DNA from: Rubrivivax sp.
Lineage (GTDB): Bacteria > Pseudomonadota > Gammaproteobacteria > Burkholderiales > Burkholderiaceae_C
Assembly: GCA_027491255.1 (NCBI GenBank)
Contig: JAIXWM010000161.1
Location: 1-64,000, forward strand
DNA length: 64,000 nt
Direction of reading: 5' to 3'
Positions 17,567-26,516 of the stretch are shown piece by piece. How positions within the stretch are numbered: the first letter of the stretch is position 1; each line of letters starts with the position of its first letter. The notes beneath the pieces were generated by a model, which was not told the origin of the DNA, did not search any database, and was given only the letters and a program-made list of their open reading frames with translations. The position numbers were made by a program, and so were the translations under genes.

Positions 17567-18130
17567 ATGAGCAAAGCTCAACTTCCCCAGCGCAGGACCC
17601 TGCTGATCGGCCTGGCGGCGGTGGGCCTCGTGCCCCTGTCCGGCTGCGTGTCGAAGCCCCTGCGCCCGGTCAATGCTGACGGCACCTACTGCTATCGCAT
17701 CGGCAAAAGCTACCGCCCCAAACTGACCTGCACACCGACGGCGGTTCCGACCGATGCCGTCGAAGCCGATGCCAAACGATTCGAGGCCGACCCAGCATCC
17801 TTGACCGTGTACGTGCTGCGCCGCCGCTGGGCGGACGCCAGCATGATGGTGCCCGTGACGGTGGACGGCGCGGCCGGCATGGCAACCATTCCCGAGTCTT
17901 TGGCGCGCCTGCGCCTGAAGCCGGGCGCACACCGCCTGTCGGCGCAGTGGGAGGGTCGGACCGTGGACATCAGTGTCCAGGGACGCGCCGGTGACCTGCG
18001 CGTCGTCGAACTCATTGGTTCGGGCTGGACCTGGGGAACGAGCTTCAAGTGGGAGGCCGTTCAGGTCGATGAGGTCAAATCGCGGGCGCAAGCGTCGAAG
18101 CTCGTGGCCGATCTCGACCTTCGGCAATGA
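17567..18130 (+). CDS. Putative lipoprotein, DUF2846-like
   Basis: This 187-residue protein has a lipobox LSGC with C27 as the lipidated residue, preceded by a QRR basic N-region. The mature part contains TVYVLRRRWADASMMVPVTVDG and a later PGAHRLSAQWEGR, which resemble the beta-sandwich layout of DUF2846-type lipoproteins. It starts 13 bp after the previous gene and so belongs to the same transcript. I do not know its role in metal handling. Confidence 0.55.
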   Translation: MSKAQLPQRRTLLIGLAAVGLVPLSGCVSKPLRPVNADGTYCYRIGKSYRPKLTCTPTAVPTDAVEADAKRFEADPASLTVYVLRRRWADASMMVPVTVDGAAGMATIPESLARLRLKPGAHRLSAQWEGRTVDISVQGRAGDLRVVELIGSGWTWGTSFKWEAVQVDEVKSRAQASKLVADLDLRQ

Positions 18131-18161
18131 CGCGAATCGAATCCCGACGCCTGACACCAAC

Positions 18162-19217
18162 GTGACCCCCACGATCCGAAGCTCATTGGTCCATCCCGGA
18201 GTCGCCGCAGCGCTTGCGGCGGCTGCTCTGTTTGGCGCCGGCACGCCGATGGCCAAGCAACTGCTGGGCACCGTAGATCCCTGGCTGCTTGCGGGACTGT
18301 TGTACCTGGGCTCGGGCGTCGGCCTGGCGCTGTGGCGCCTGCTCACCCGTGCCGCGCCCGTGAAGCTGCCAGCCGATCAACGGGTCTGGCTCGCTGGTGC
18401 CGTGCTTGCGGGCGGGGTCTTGGGCCCGCTGCTGCTGATGTTCGGCTTGTCTCGCATGCCAGCGTCGGGGGCATCCTTGCTGCTGAATGCGGAGGGCGTG
18501 TTCACGGCCCTGCTGGCGTGGTTTGCCTTCAAGGAGAACTTCGACCGGCGCATCGCACTCGGGATGGTGGCCATCGTCGCCGGCGCCCTGGTGTTGAGCT
18601 GGCCGGGCGAAGCGCGCATCGGCGAGGCGTGGCCGGCACTGGCTGTACTGGGCGCCTGCTTGGCTTGGGCGGTGGACAACAACCTGACCCGCAAAGTGGC
18701 GCTCGCCGACGCGACGTGGATCGCGTCGATCAAGGGGCTGGTCGCGGGCAGCGTGAACCTGGCACTCGGACTGGCCATCGGCGCGTCCTTGCCGCCAGCG
18801 CCGTGGCTGGCCGGGGCACTTCTCCTCGGACTCGGGGCGTACGGCATCAGCCTGACCCTGTTCGTCGTCGCGTTGCGGCACCTCGGTACGGCACGCACCG
18901 GAGCTTACTTTTCAGTGGCGCCGTTCTTTGGCGCAGCGCTCGCCGTGGCCTGGCTTGGCGAGCCGGTCACGCCGGGTCTTATGGTGGCGGGTGCCTTGAT
19001 GGCCGCTGGGGTGTGGCTGCATCTGACCGAGCGTCATGACCACGCGCACGCCCACCATGCCGAGGAGCATGACCATGAGCACGAACATGACGTGCACCAC
19101 CTGCACGAGCATGCAGAGGGGCCGGTTGCTGGCCGTCACTCGCACCCCCATCGGCACGAACCCCTGACCCATGCGCACGCGCACTTCCCCGACGCTCATC
19201 ATCGGCACGGCCACTGA
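18162..19217 (+). CDS. EamA/DMT family permease with long His-rich tail
   Basis: GTG 18162 is the most likely start, 31 bp after the lipoprotein stop, giving 351 residues. Two EamA repeats with about ten transmembrane helices occupy residues 8-290. The last 60 residues are extremely rich in His, Asp and Glu (HDHAHAHHAEEHDHEHEHDV and onward). Such a tail would chelate divalent metal and is not part of the usual DMT fold, which supports a metal transport or sensing job in this cassette. The direction of transport cannot be read from the sequence. Confidence 0.8.
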   Translation: MTPTIRSSLVHPGVAAALAAAALFGAGTPMAKQLLGTVDPWLLAGLLYLGSGVGLALWRLLTRAAPVKLPADQRVWLAGAVLAGGVLGPLLLMFGLSRMPASGASLLLNAEGVFTALLAWFAFKENFDRRIALGMVAIVAGALVLSWPGEARIGEAWPALAVLGACLAWAVDNNLTRKVALADATWIASIKGLVAGSVNLALGLAIGASLPPAPWLAGALLLGLGAYGISLTLFVVALRHLGTARTGAYFSVAPFFGAALAVAWLGEPVTPGLMVAGALMAAGVWLHLTERHDHAHAHHAEEHDHEHEHDVHHLHEHAEGPVAGRHSHPHRHEPLTHAHAHFPDAHHRHGH

Positions 19218-19376
19218 GTCTGCCGGTGCAACAAGCCTGGATCATGTCGCCTGGGGACTGACCGCTTAAGGTGATCGAAGCGTCAGTACGCTCCTGGCCG
19301 ACTGCGTGAAGCCGGCAAGTTGGCTAAGCCGACATTGCCCAGCGGACACCGGTTCAGGGATTTCGAGCGCACCACA

Positions 19377-21173
19377 CTAGCCCTGCGCTGCAAGGCTTGC
19401 ACCGAAGGCCTCGATCGTCTCTTCACTGTCCCGGCCGGCAACGGTCTTGCCGGTGGCCGCCTCGATCAGGCCGAGCAAGGCAGCCGCACGATGCTGGATG
19501 AACGTTTGAAAGTCATCGGAACGTAACGCTGCAACGGGGATGCAGTGTGTGGCCAGAAAGCCGTCGAGCTCCGCGGCTGCAACCTTCTTCGACGTCTCGA
19601 TCCGCTTCAGGTAGTGGGTCGGTGCATCGCCACCGATGGACCTGTTCGTCTCGGCAGCCAGCGGGGCCTTGTTGACGACGCTGTTCCACTTCTCGCGGGG
19701 CAGCTTGGCGTCTTCGCACCACTTGCGCGGGAAGACGTGATGGATGTCGACGCTGCGCTCGAAGTAAGTGTGCAGGTCGATGGGCATACCGGTGATGAAG
19801 TCGCGTCCGCCTTGCTGCATCAGCAGCGCAGCCAGGCCCTTGTAGGCTGCCGCCAGGCGCGACTGCAGCGACAACAGCCGCGTCGGCGCAAAGCTGGCAT
19901 CCCGCACCGTGCGAGGCTCGTCGCCCCCAGCGATCCAATGGGCGACGCCCGGCAGGTCCAGGCCAAACCGAGTTTCGTTCGCGCTGCCGTACAGCTCGCC
20001 AAACACGCCGCACCAGTACCAGCGCAGCAACTTCTGCCGGTTGCCGTGCAGGTCAATCTGCGGGCCCAAGGCTGCGCAGATGGCAGCCATCGGGATCAGC
20101 TGGGTAGCGTAAGGCAGGCTGCGTGCATCGAAGATCTTCTGCTCAGCCAGCAACTCCGCGGCCTTGCGGAAACCCTGCTCCACGGCCGGTGCGTGCTTCT
20201 TGAAGCTGTCGAGCGTGAGCCGCAGCACGTCGGCACGCTTGCACGCCACGGGCAAGTCTTTGTTGACCAAGTGGCGCTCGTAGCTGGCCAGCAGCGTGAC
20301 CGCGGTCAGGAAGCTGGTGCCGTCCACGGCCTCCAGCACCGGACGCTTGTCGCGCAGCCGCTTCTCGCGTGCGGTCCAATCGTCGCGAAGCTGGAACTCG
20401 TCGGCGGCGAAGGTGGCGGTCATCAGTTCAAAGACGGTCAGCGAGACGCCGCCCTGATTGACCTTCTCGAACACCTGACACACGGCCTCGCGCGGCGTGT
20501 CCACCGACATCTCGATGGCCGGCACCTTGAACTGCTGGAAGACCAGCCAGATCGCGTTCTTGAACTTCATCAAGAACATGGCGGCTTCGCTGTCACCGGC
20601 GTAGTGCTGGGAGTAGCCCATCTCCCACTTCATCAGTGCCTCGGTGTCGAACATCAGGAACAACGGAAACAGGCGCTGGGCGTACTGAAGTTCGGGCGTG
20701 CTGAGGTCCAGGTCGACCTTGCGGCCGAAGTCGCTGGTTTGCTTCAGCGTGGCGGGCACGGAGATGACAGCTTCCTCCCGGTCACCCGCCGGGTCCAGGC
20801 ACTTGGCCATGTCGAGGAAGTAGACGCGCTGGATGCTCTCGCCCTTCTCGGTGCGCGTGTTCACGGGCTTGCCGCTGCGAAGGGCCAAGTACATCGAGGT
20901 CAGGCGCTGCTGGCCGTCGAGCACCAACTTCTTGGGCGGCGGCGAGGGCGTGATGGACACGCCTTCGAAAAGGCGCGGCTTGAAGGGGACGCCGCCGGCT
21001 TCGAGAAACATCACCGCGCCGATGGGGTAGGACAGCGACAGGCTGGCGATCAGTGAACGGATGTGCTGGTCATCCCAAACCCAGCCGCGCTGGAAGTCGG
21101 GTAGCTGCATCTCGCCCCTGGCGATGGCGTCCAGCACATCCTTGAGAGCTGGCTCGGCGGTTCTGAAAGTCAC
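19377..21173 (-). CDS. DUF262 and HNH domain protein (GmrSD-like defence nuclease)
   Basis: This 598-residue protein has an N-terminal DUF262 domain with PDFQRGWVWDDQHIRSL and the ParB-like nucleotidase motif LDGQQRLTS (85-93), and a C-terminal HNH-like module around residue 475 with DIHHVFPRKW, a later N and TNRSIGG. DUF262 plus HNH/DUF1524 is the architecture of GmrSD-type modification-dependent restriction enzymes and of BREX/SspE-like effectors. It lies 31 bp after the helicase gene on the same strand, so the two form a unit. Whether it cuts modified phage DNA is inference. Confidence 0.8.
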   Translation of the reverse strand: MTFRTAEPALKDVLDAIARGEMQLPDFQRGWVWDDQHIRSLIASLSLSYPIGAVMFLEAGGVPFKPRLFEGVSITPSPPPKKLVLDGQQRLTSMYLALRSGKPVNTRTEKGESIQRVYFLDMAKCLDPAGDREEAVISVPATLKQTSDFGRKVDLDLSTPELQYAQRLFPLFLMFDTEALMKWEMGYSQHYAGDSEAAMFLMKFKNAIWLVFQQFKVPAIEMSVDTPREAVCQVFEKVNQGGVSLTVFELMTATFAADEFQLRDDWTAREKRLRDKRPVLEAVDGTSFLTAVTLLASYERHLVNKDLPVACKRADVLRLTLDSFKKHAPAVEQGFRKAAELLAEQKIFDARSLPYATQLIPMAAICAALGPQIDLHGNRQKLLRWYWCGVFGELYGSANETRFGLDLPGVAHWIAGGDEPRTVRDASFAPTRLLSLQSRLAAAYKGLAALLMQQGGRDFITGMPIDLHTYFERSVDIHHVFPRKWCEDAKLPREKWNSVVNKAPLAAETNRSIGGDAPTHYLKRIETSKKVAAAELDGFLATHCIPVAALRSDDFQTFIQHRAAALLGLIEAATGKTVAGRDSEETIEAFGASLAAQG

Positions 21174-21204
21174 TTTGGATCTCCCTGCTTGTGCCGATCG
21201 CCGG

Positions 21205-24200
21205 TCATGCGATCACGAGGAACGCGACCACCTCGAAGTCGGCCATCCCCGCGAATTCGCCCTTCCGGGCGTGCGTGCCGCCCGGCGTGAACAGGCTGGC
21301 CACGGCACGTTCCTGCGACTTGCCCACGATGGTGGCAATCGCCTGCTGCAACATGGTTTGGTAGGGCTGCATCTGCCGGCCGGCCTTGGTGAGCTTGTCG
21401 AAGCGAGCGCAGGCCTGGGCGTCGGGCATGTCACGCCCCAGGCACAGGCCCTTCAGGCGGTCGAGCACCTGCTTGGCCTGGCTATGGGGCAGCAGCACTG
21501 CGCCGTCTGCCCCAACGTGCACCACATAGTGCGGGGCCAGCGGGTACCCGGGCTCGATGGTGGCGAGCGCAGCTTCACCCTCCGCCCTGAGGCAGAAGAT
21601 GGCGCCAGGCGGTAGCGCATCGTCAGCCTGCGCGCTGGACGTGACGGCGTAGGCGCCGAGCGGCATGGCCGCGAGCTTGCCGGGGTGCTCGCGCAGGTAG
21701 CCTGCCAACTCGATGCGGTAGTCGGCCAGCGTCAGGTCGGCGATCGAGATGCCGCTGGACAGGTCTTCCAGGTCGATCACGGCCTCCTGCAGCTTCTGGA
21801 GCTGCTTACGCCGGTACTCCAAGTCGTTCATCAGGTTGCCGGCGTCGCGCTCGATCAGGTTCTCTTCGCCAGTGGCCGAAATGTCCAGCAGCACCATGCG
21901 GCCACTGACGCGTTGCTCCAGGCCGATGTACTCGTCCAGCGCCATGTTGGGCCAGAAGTTGACAAGCTGGATGTGGGCGTTGGGCGATCCGATGCGGTCA
22001 ATGCGACCGAAGCGCTGGATGATCCGGACCGGGTTCCAATGAATGTCGTAGTTGACTAAGTAGTCACCGTCCTGAAGGTTCTGGCCTTCAGAGATGCAGT
22101 CGGTGGCGATCAGCAGGTCGAGCTCGCCTTCGCCGGCGAACTCGGCGGGCCGCTCTTTCGCACGGGGTGCGAAGGCGGTAAGCACGCTGGCCAGATCGGT
22201 GCGCAGGCCCGGAAGGTTGGTCTTGTTGGACCCGGTGCCGGTGACGATGGCCGCATGCAAGCCCAACTCCGCCAGCGCCCATGAGGCGATGGCGTCGTAC
22301 AGGTACAGCGCCGTGTCCGCGAAGGCGGTGAAGACGATGAGCTTGCGGTTGGGCTTGCCATCGATCACGTTGATGGGCGTGGCGATCTTGTCCTTGATCA
22401 GGGTACGCAGCGCATCGAGCTTGGCATCACGGGCGCGATCGACCGCGCGGGCATTCGACAGCAGCCTGGCCAGGCGGTTCCGATCCTCGGTCAGGTCTTG
22501 CCGCCAGCGGATGCGGTCCACGTCCTGCAGCAACACCTTGACCTTGCGGCCGACGAGCAGCGACTCGAAGGCCGGGTTGTCCACTTCAACGTCTTCGATG
22601 CTCAGCTCTTCAATGCTGTCGGCGTGGTTCTCCAGCTTGGCGAGCAAACCGTTCACGTCGGCCAACTGGCGCTCTACCGTCAGGGCGAAGGCGTGGACCG
22701 AGCTCTCCATGCGCTTGAGCAGGTTCACGCGCATCAGGTGGATGAGGCTCTCCTCGCGGTCGACCTGCCTAAAGATGCTCTCGCCCCCGCGGATGGCGAC
22801 GCTGTACTTGGCGTCGTACTCGGCCTGCTTGGCGGGCAATACGTAGCGCAGCGGTGCATAAGCGCTGAGGTTCAAGCGCCGGATGTCGGTGTTGATGTCG
22901 ACGATGGGCGGGAACAAGCCGGCCGAGTCGACGTCGGCCTTGACGTTGATCGGGCGCAGACGCTTGGGGAAGGTGCCGGTCTCGGCCGTGCCGTAGTACT
23001 TCTCGATGTGCTTGCGCGAGCGTGCGATGGTCAGCAGGTCCAGCAGACGGAAGTAGTCGAAGCCGAGCATGTCCATCAGCCGCGAGGGCCGGCGTTCGGC
23101 CTCGTCCAGCTGCTGCCAGCGGTTGAACTGCCCTTGGGCCAGCCGAACCGTGGTCTCAACACTGGGCAGGCCGTGCCCGGCCAGCGCATCGTCCCGACCT
23201 TCGGTGACGAAGGCGATCTGGTTCTTCAGATCAGCCAGCCGGTTGTTCACCGGCGTGGCGGACAGCATCAGCACCTTGGTCTTCACCCCTGACTGGATGA
23301 CCTGACGCATCAGGCGCTTGTAGCGGCTGTCGCGATCGCGGTGGTTTTGCTTGTTGCGGAAGTTGTGCGACTCATCGATGACGACGAGGTCGTAGTTGCC
23401 CCAATTCACGTGGGCGAGGTCGATGTCGCCAGAGCTCCCGCCGTCGCGAGACAGGTCTGTGTGGTTCAGGACGTCGTAGTTCAGACGGTCGGCCGCGAGC
23501 GAGTTGCGCCGGTCGTTGGCCTTGTAGAGCGTCCAGTTGTCTCGCAGGCGTTTGGGCGCCAGCACCAAGACGCGGTCGTTGCGCAGCTCGTAGTACTTGA
23601 TGACGGCCAGCGCCTCAAAGGTCTTACCTAGGCCCACGCTGTCGGCCAGGATGCAGCCGCCCAGGCGCTCCAGCTTGTCGATCGCTCCGACGACTCCGTC
23701 TCGTTGGAACTTGTAGAGCTTCTTCCAGACCTGCGTGTTCCGGATGCCGGTAGCGCTCTTGACGATGCGCTCCTCATCCAGCTCGTCGCCCAGGTCCTTG
23801 AACAGGTTGTAGAGGATGCCGAAGTAGATGGCCGAAGGCGCTTCCTGTTCGGCGAGCCGCCTGACTTGATCAAGAAGCTTCTGCTTAGCCCCCGCGTCGT
23901 CACCTACCGCGCGCCAGGTGGCGTCGAACCACTGAGCGAACATCTGACGCTCAGCTTCTGTCTCCGAGCACTGGATCAGGCTGAACTGGTTGCCGGGCGA
24001 CAAGCCCAGGCCGCGCGTGGTGGCGGAACAGTCGCCCGTGATGGCAACGCCGGCCGGTTGCCCTCCACCGGCCGACGCCAGAGTGCTCGAGCTCTCCGTG
24101 ATCCAGGCTGACTGCGGCAGCTTGCCCGGTACGGCCCGAACGTCGACGGCGGCTTCTAGCCACTGCAGCAGGTCAGCGGCCAAACCGCGCGCCCGCAGCG

Positions 24201-24525
24201 CGTTTCGGCGCTCACGGTCAAGGTCATCGCCCAGCAGACCGCTGGCGTTCGGATCGGGATCGACCGCGGGGGGGCTGTCGAAGCCCGGCACCCGTGGACG
24301 CGGCTTCGGGGCCGTGCTGGACAGCAGAAGCCTCGTCGGACCTGCTGCGGTCAGAAGCCGCGCGAGTTCATCGAAGGCGAAGAGCGACAAGCCGTCGGTG
24401 GCGACGTCGACCCTTGCACCCGCAGGCAGCTGTGGCTGGAGGTGGTCCAGAACACGGTCAGCACCGACGTTCTTGATGAGTCGCATCAGGCCTTGCCTCC
24501 CCCCGTTGGGCGCCGTGATCGGCAT
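21205..24525 (-). CDS. Large SNF2-type DEAD/DEAH helicase, defence-associated
   Basis: This 1106-residue superfamily 2 ATPase has an N-terminal region of about 200 residues reminiscent of PLD-like defence helicases, but I see no HxK catalytic motif in it. Walker A ADSVGLGKTF lies near 293, the DESH box near 384, motif III SATPVNNR shortly after, and motif VI QRFGRIDRIGS near 838. A C-terminal domain of about 250 residues follows. Such helicases occur in DISARM-like and type III RM-associated loci. It is the promoter-proximal partner of the DUF262 protein. All the defence genes in the window are on this strand. Confidence 0.85.
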   Translation of the reverse strand: MPITAPNGGRQGLMRLIKNVGADRVLDHLQPQLPAGARVDVATDGLSLFAFDELARLLTAAGPTRLLLSSTAPKPRPRVPGFDSPPAVDPDPNASGLLGDDLDRERRNALRARGLAADLLQWLEAAVDVRAVPGKLPQSAWITESSSTLASAGGGQPAGVAITGDCSATTRGLGLSPGNQFSLIQCSETEAERQMFAQWFDATWRAVGDDAGAKQKLLDQVRRLAEQEAPSAIYFGILYNLFKDLGDELDEERIVKSATGIRNTQVWKKLYKFQRDGVVGAIDKLERLGGCILADSVGLGKTFEALAVIKYYELRNDRVLVLAPKRLRDNWTLYKANDRRNSLAADRLNYDVLNHTDLSRDGGSSGDIDLAHVNWGNYDLVVIDESHNFRNKQNHRDRDSRYKRLMRQVIQSGVKTKVLMLSATPVNNRLADLKNQIAFVTEGRDDALAGHGLPSVETTVRLAQGQFNRWQQLDEAERRPSRLMDMLGFDYFRLLDLLTIARSRKHIEKYYGTAETGTFPKRLRPINVKADVDSAGLFPPIVDINTDIRRLNLSAYAPLRYVLPAKQAEYDAKYSVAIRGGESIFRQVDREESLIHLMRVNLLKRMESSVHAFALTVERQLADVNGLLAKLENHADSIEELSIEDVEVDNPAFESLLVGRKVKVLLQDVDRIRWRQDLTEDRNRLARLLSNARAVDRARDAKLDALRTLIKDKIATPINVIDGKPNRKLIVFTAFADTALYLYDAIASWALAELGLHAAIVTGTGSNKTNLPGLRTDLASVLTAFAPRAKERPAEFAGEGELDLLIATDCISEGQNLQDGDYLVNYDIHWNPVRIIQRFGRIDRIGSPNAHIQLVNFWPNMALDEYIGLEQRVSGRMVLLDISATGEENLIERDAGNLMNDLEYRRKQLQKLQEAVIDLEDLSSGISIADLTLADYRIELAGYLREHPGKLAAMPLGAYAVTSSAQADDALPPGAIFCLRAEGEAALATIEPGYPLAPHYVVHVGADGAVLLPHSQAKQVLDRLKGLCLGRDMPDAQACARFDKLTKAGRQMQPYQTMLQQAIATIVGKSQERAVASLFTPGGTHARKGEFAGMADFEVVAFLVIA

Positions 24526-24876
24526 TGATACGCGGTCGGGGCAAGGCCGCCGCCGGACCGCACGCTCTTGTAACCGGTGCTGATCTTAATGAACTGGTGA
24601 CGGTGGGCTCGTTCTGCGGCGGAGGGCCTTGGCCGCGGGAGGACGCCGGTGCGATGTTGCGCTCTGGCATCACTGCGAAAAGTTTCTCCGGAGCCGCCTC
24701 ATCAAACCCAGTTCGGGTGGCGGCGCGGCACTCAACTGAAATCAGATGCAGTCAACTTGATACGCAATTCGAGCTGTGGGAAGCGGTCTTTCAATTGATG
24801 ACTCCGTACTGCATAACGCAGTTCTGTTCGCAGCGGCTCTGCGATCGCCTCACGCCAGCATTGGAGTTCACCGCAA
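24526..24876. other. Divergent intergenic region between the helicase and ParB-like genes
   Basis: This 351-bp stretch has no supported gene. It should hold the promoter of the helicase-DUF262 unit on one strand and of the ParB-like gene on the other. The right half (about 24730-24850) is noticeably richer in A/T than the surroundings. No clear -35/-10 pair or dyad stands out by eye. Confidence 0.4.
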
Positions 24877-25563
24877 ATGTTCCCACAAGAGTTCTCGGAC
24901 AAATCCAGCGACCGAAGGGTCGCGCTTCTCGATCCCAAATCGATCGAGCCCGCTCAGTGGGCGCAGACCGACCCGTTCGACTACGTTGGTCAGCGGTTCG
25001 AGCGGCTGAAGGACTCGATCGCCGAGTTCGGCGGCAATCTGCAACCAGTCAAAGTTCAGCAAACCAGCCAGGCGCTGGGCAGCAGCAACTATGCCGCTGC
25101 CGCGGCTGGCAACTTCGAGCTGGTGTTCGGCTACTCACGCGTCAGGGCGTGCCTCGAACTTGGCCTGCCCGTGCTGGCCATGATCGAACAGGTGTCTGAG
25201 GCGGAAGGTCTTCGACAGTTCTTTTTCGAGTACCGCAGTCATGGGTGCTGGCGTCCTTGGCGTTTGGGTCAAACCCTGGCGATCGTCCTTCACCGCGGGT
25301 ACTTCCCCAGCATCCGCCGGGCCAGTCAAGGGCTTGGCCTTTGCGTGACCGAGGCATGCCTGCTTCAGAAGTTGGGGTGCATGCCTGATTCGATCCGTGC
25401 AGCGTTCGGCAGCCGCGACTTCACCGAACGCCAAGCCAAGAGGCTTGTCGATGCGATGGCCGCTGACCCGACAGGCCTGGTCGAGCGCGCATCGCGTTCG
25501 AGCTTTCAGGACTGCGCGTCTTCCGCAGCCGTCCTGGCCAAGCTTGTGGGAGCCGCACGATGA
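24877..25563 (+). CDS. ParB/RepB-like nuclease-domain protein
   Basis: This 228-residue protein has an N-terminal ParB-like domain: LLDPKSIEPAQWAQ, then RLKDSIAEFGGNLQPVKV, then FELVFGYSRVRACLELGLPV, where GYSR replaces the usual GxRR/GERR. A central helix-turn-helix-like part follows (ASQGLGLCVTEACLLQKL), as in Spo0J/ParB. Partition or plasmid-maintenance roles are usual in the family. No ParA gene lies beside it, so it may instead act as a stand-alone regulator of a mobile element. It overlaps the next gene by 4 bp. Confidence 0.7.
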   Translation: MFPQEFSDKSSDRRVALLDPKSIEPAQWAQTDPFDYVGQRFERLKDSIAEFGGNLQPVKVQQTSQALGSSNYAAAAAGNFELVFGYSRVRACLELGLPVLAMIEQVSEAEGLRQFFFEYRSHGCWRPWRLGQTLAIVLHRGYFPSIRRASQGLGLCVTEACLLQKLGCMPDSIRAAFGSRDFTERQAKRLVDAMAADPTGLVERASRSSFQDCASSAAVLAKLVGAAR

Positions 25564-25856
25564 GCCGCATGGTGAAAGACCACAGATCGGCTGTTAGGTT
25601 CTGTGAGCCCAGGCCAAAGCGAGTCCTGCTTTGCAGCATCTTGGACATCGATATCAGCCCGCTCTTCGACGACCTTACGATTCGTTGTGTCGCAGTCGGG
25701 AATGGCAAGGCACAAATCTTCGATCTGATGTTTGGCGATCTGGACGTCCAGATTCTCGAATCGGCCATTGAGCGCATGCGCCAGATTGCGATCACGGTCG
25801 TCGAACCAGGCCGGTCTGAGTCGACCACGACCTGGAATGACGGATGGCCGACATGA
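25560..25856 (+). CDS. Small protein of unknown function downstream of the ParB-like gene
   Basis: This 98-residue protein starts with an ATGA overlap of the ParB-like stop, which supports real translation. It is mixed alpha/beta (RVLLCSILDIDISPLFDDL, then IFDLMFGDLDVQILESAIERM) with no motif I recognise. It ends just before the palindrome-rich region. Coupling to the ParB-like gene suggests an accessory in maintenance or control. Confidence 0.5.
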   Translation: MSRMVKDHRSAVRFCEPRPKRVLLCSILDIDISPLFDDLTIRCVAVGNGKAQIFDLMFGDLDVQILESAIERMRQIAITVVEPGRSESTTTWNDGWPT

Positions 25857-26516
25857 TCGAATCACTTGAGCGAGTTCTGGCGCGGTCGGATTCGGCAGAT
25901 CTGGTCAACGTCAGGAGCCATCTCGGCGGTTACGCCGAGATGGGGCAAGGCGTTCAGCCGCAGCCCCGCGATCGGCTCCCGCCCCAAGCGGGACCGATCG
26001 CGGCGGGGGGAGCCGGAACGCGTAGGACCGCGACAGCGGGCCAGGCGCCCCAAGGCGCCGTTAGCGTTCTGGGGGGCGCAGCCCCGGCGCCGAGCGAAGC
26101 GCGGCTACCCCGCTGGGGCCTCTGCGAAGCAGAGGTTCCGACGCCCTTAGGGCGAGGAAGGTCGGCGCGTCCAGCGCCGAGGCGCAGCCCGAAGTGGAGG
26201 CCGGGTCGAAGACCCGGACGGAACGGAGCCCCCCAGCGGGGTAGCCGCGCTTGCGCGGCGCCCCCCGAGCCCGCCGCCAGGCGGGTGCTGGAGGCCGCAG
26301 GCCGTGAAGGCGCGTCAAGGCGGCCAGGCGAGGCGTCCAGCCTCGCCACGCCCGGGGCAGCGGCCCTAGCCGCCGGGCCGCAGGCCCGCCAGGGCGGGTG
26401 GTCGTCTTGTCGCGCGTCGACCCGTCAACACCGCGTCGATTCATCGAAGCATCCGCAGTCGGCTTCGTACCACCAGTACGGAGCTGGTTCGGAGAGAACT
26501 ATCCAGAGGAACCGGT
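25857..26516. repeat. Palindrome-rich non-coding region with stable mini-hairpins; candidate origin or transfer site
   Basis: This 660-bp, very GC-rich stretch has no convincing gene. It is packed with inverted repeats. An 11-bp perfect stem with loop GTTA lies at 25918-25943. A composite stem of about 14 bp with one bulge lies at 25968-26001. CCTCTGC-GAA-GCAGAGG lies at 26119-26135 and CCGGGTC-GAA-GACCCGG at 26201-26217. GCCGCGC-TT-GCGCGGC follows near 26250, and a GGGCC-GCA-GGCCC stem near 26380. Several loops are GNA trinucleotides, and GCGAAGC, the very stable DNA mini-hairpin core, occurs more than once. The region lies between a ParB-like gene and a mobilisation-like gene, a likely place for an origin. 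Confidence 0.6.

Noticed and set aside
7865..19376. Target-site duplication or terminal repeats around the metal cassette
   Set aside because: Comparing the two border regions by eye gave no shared direct or inverted repeat, so insertion is only inferred.
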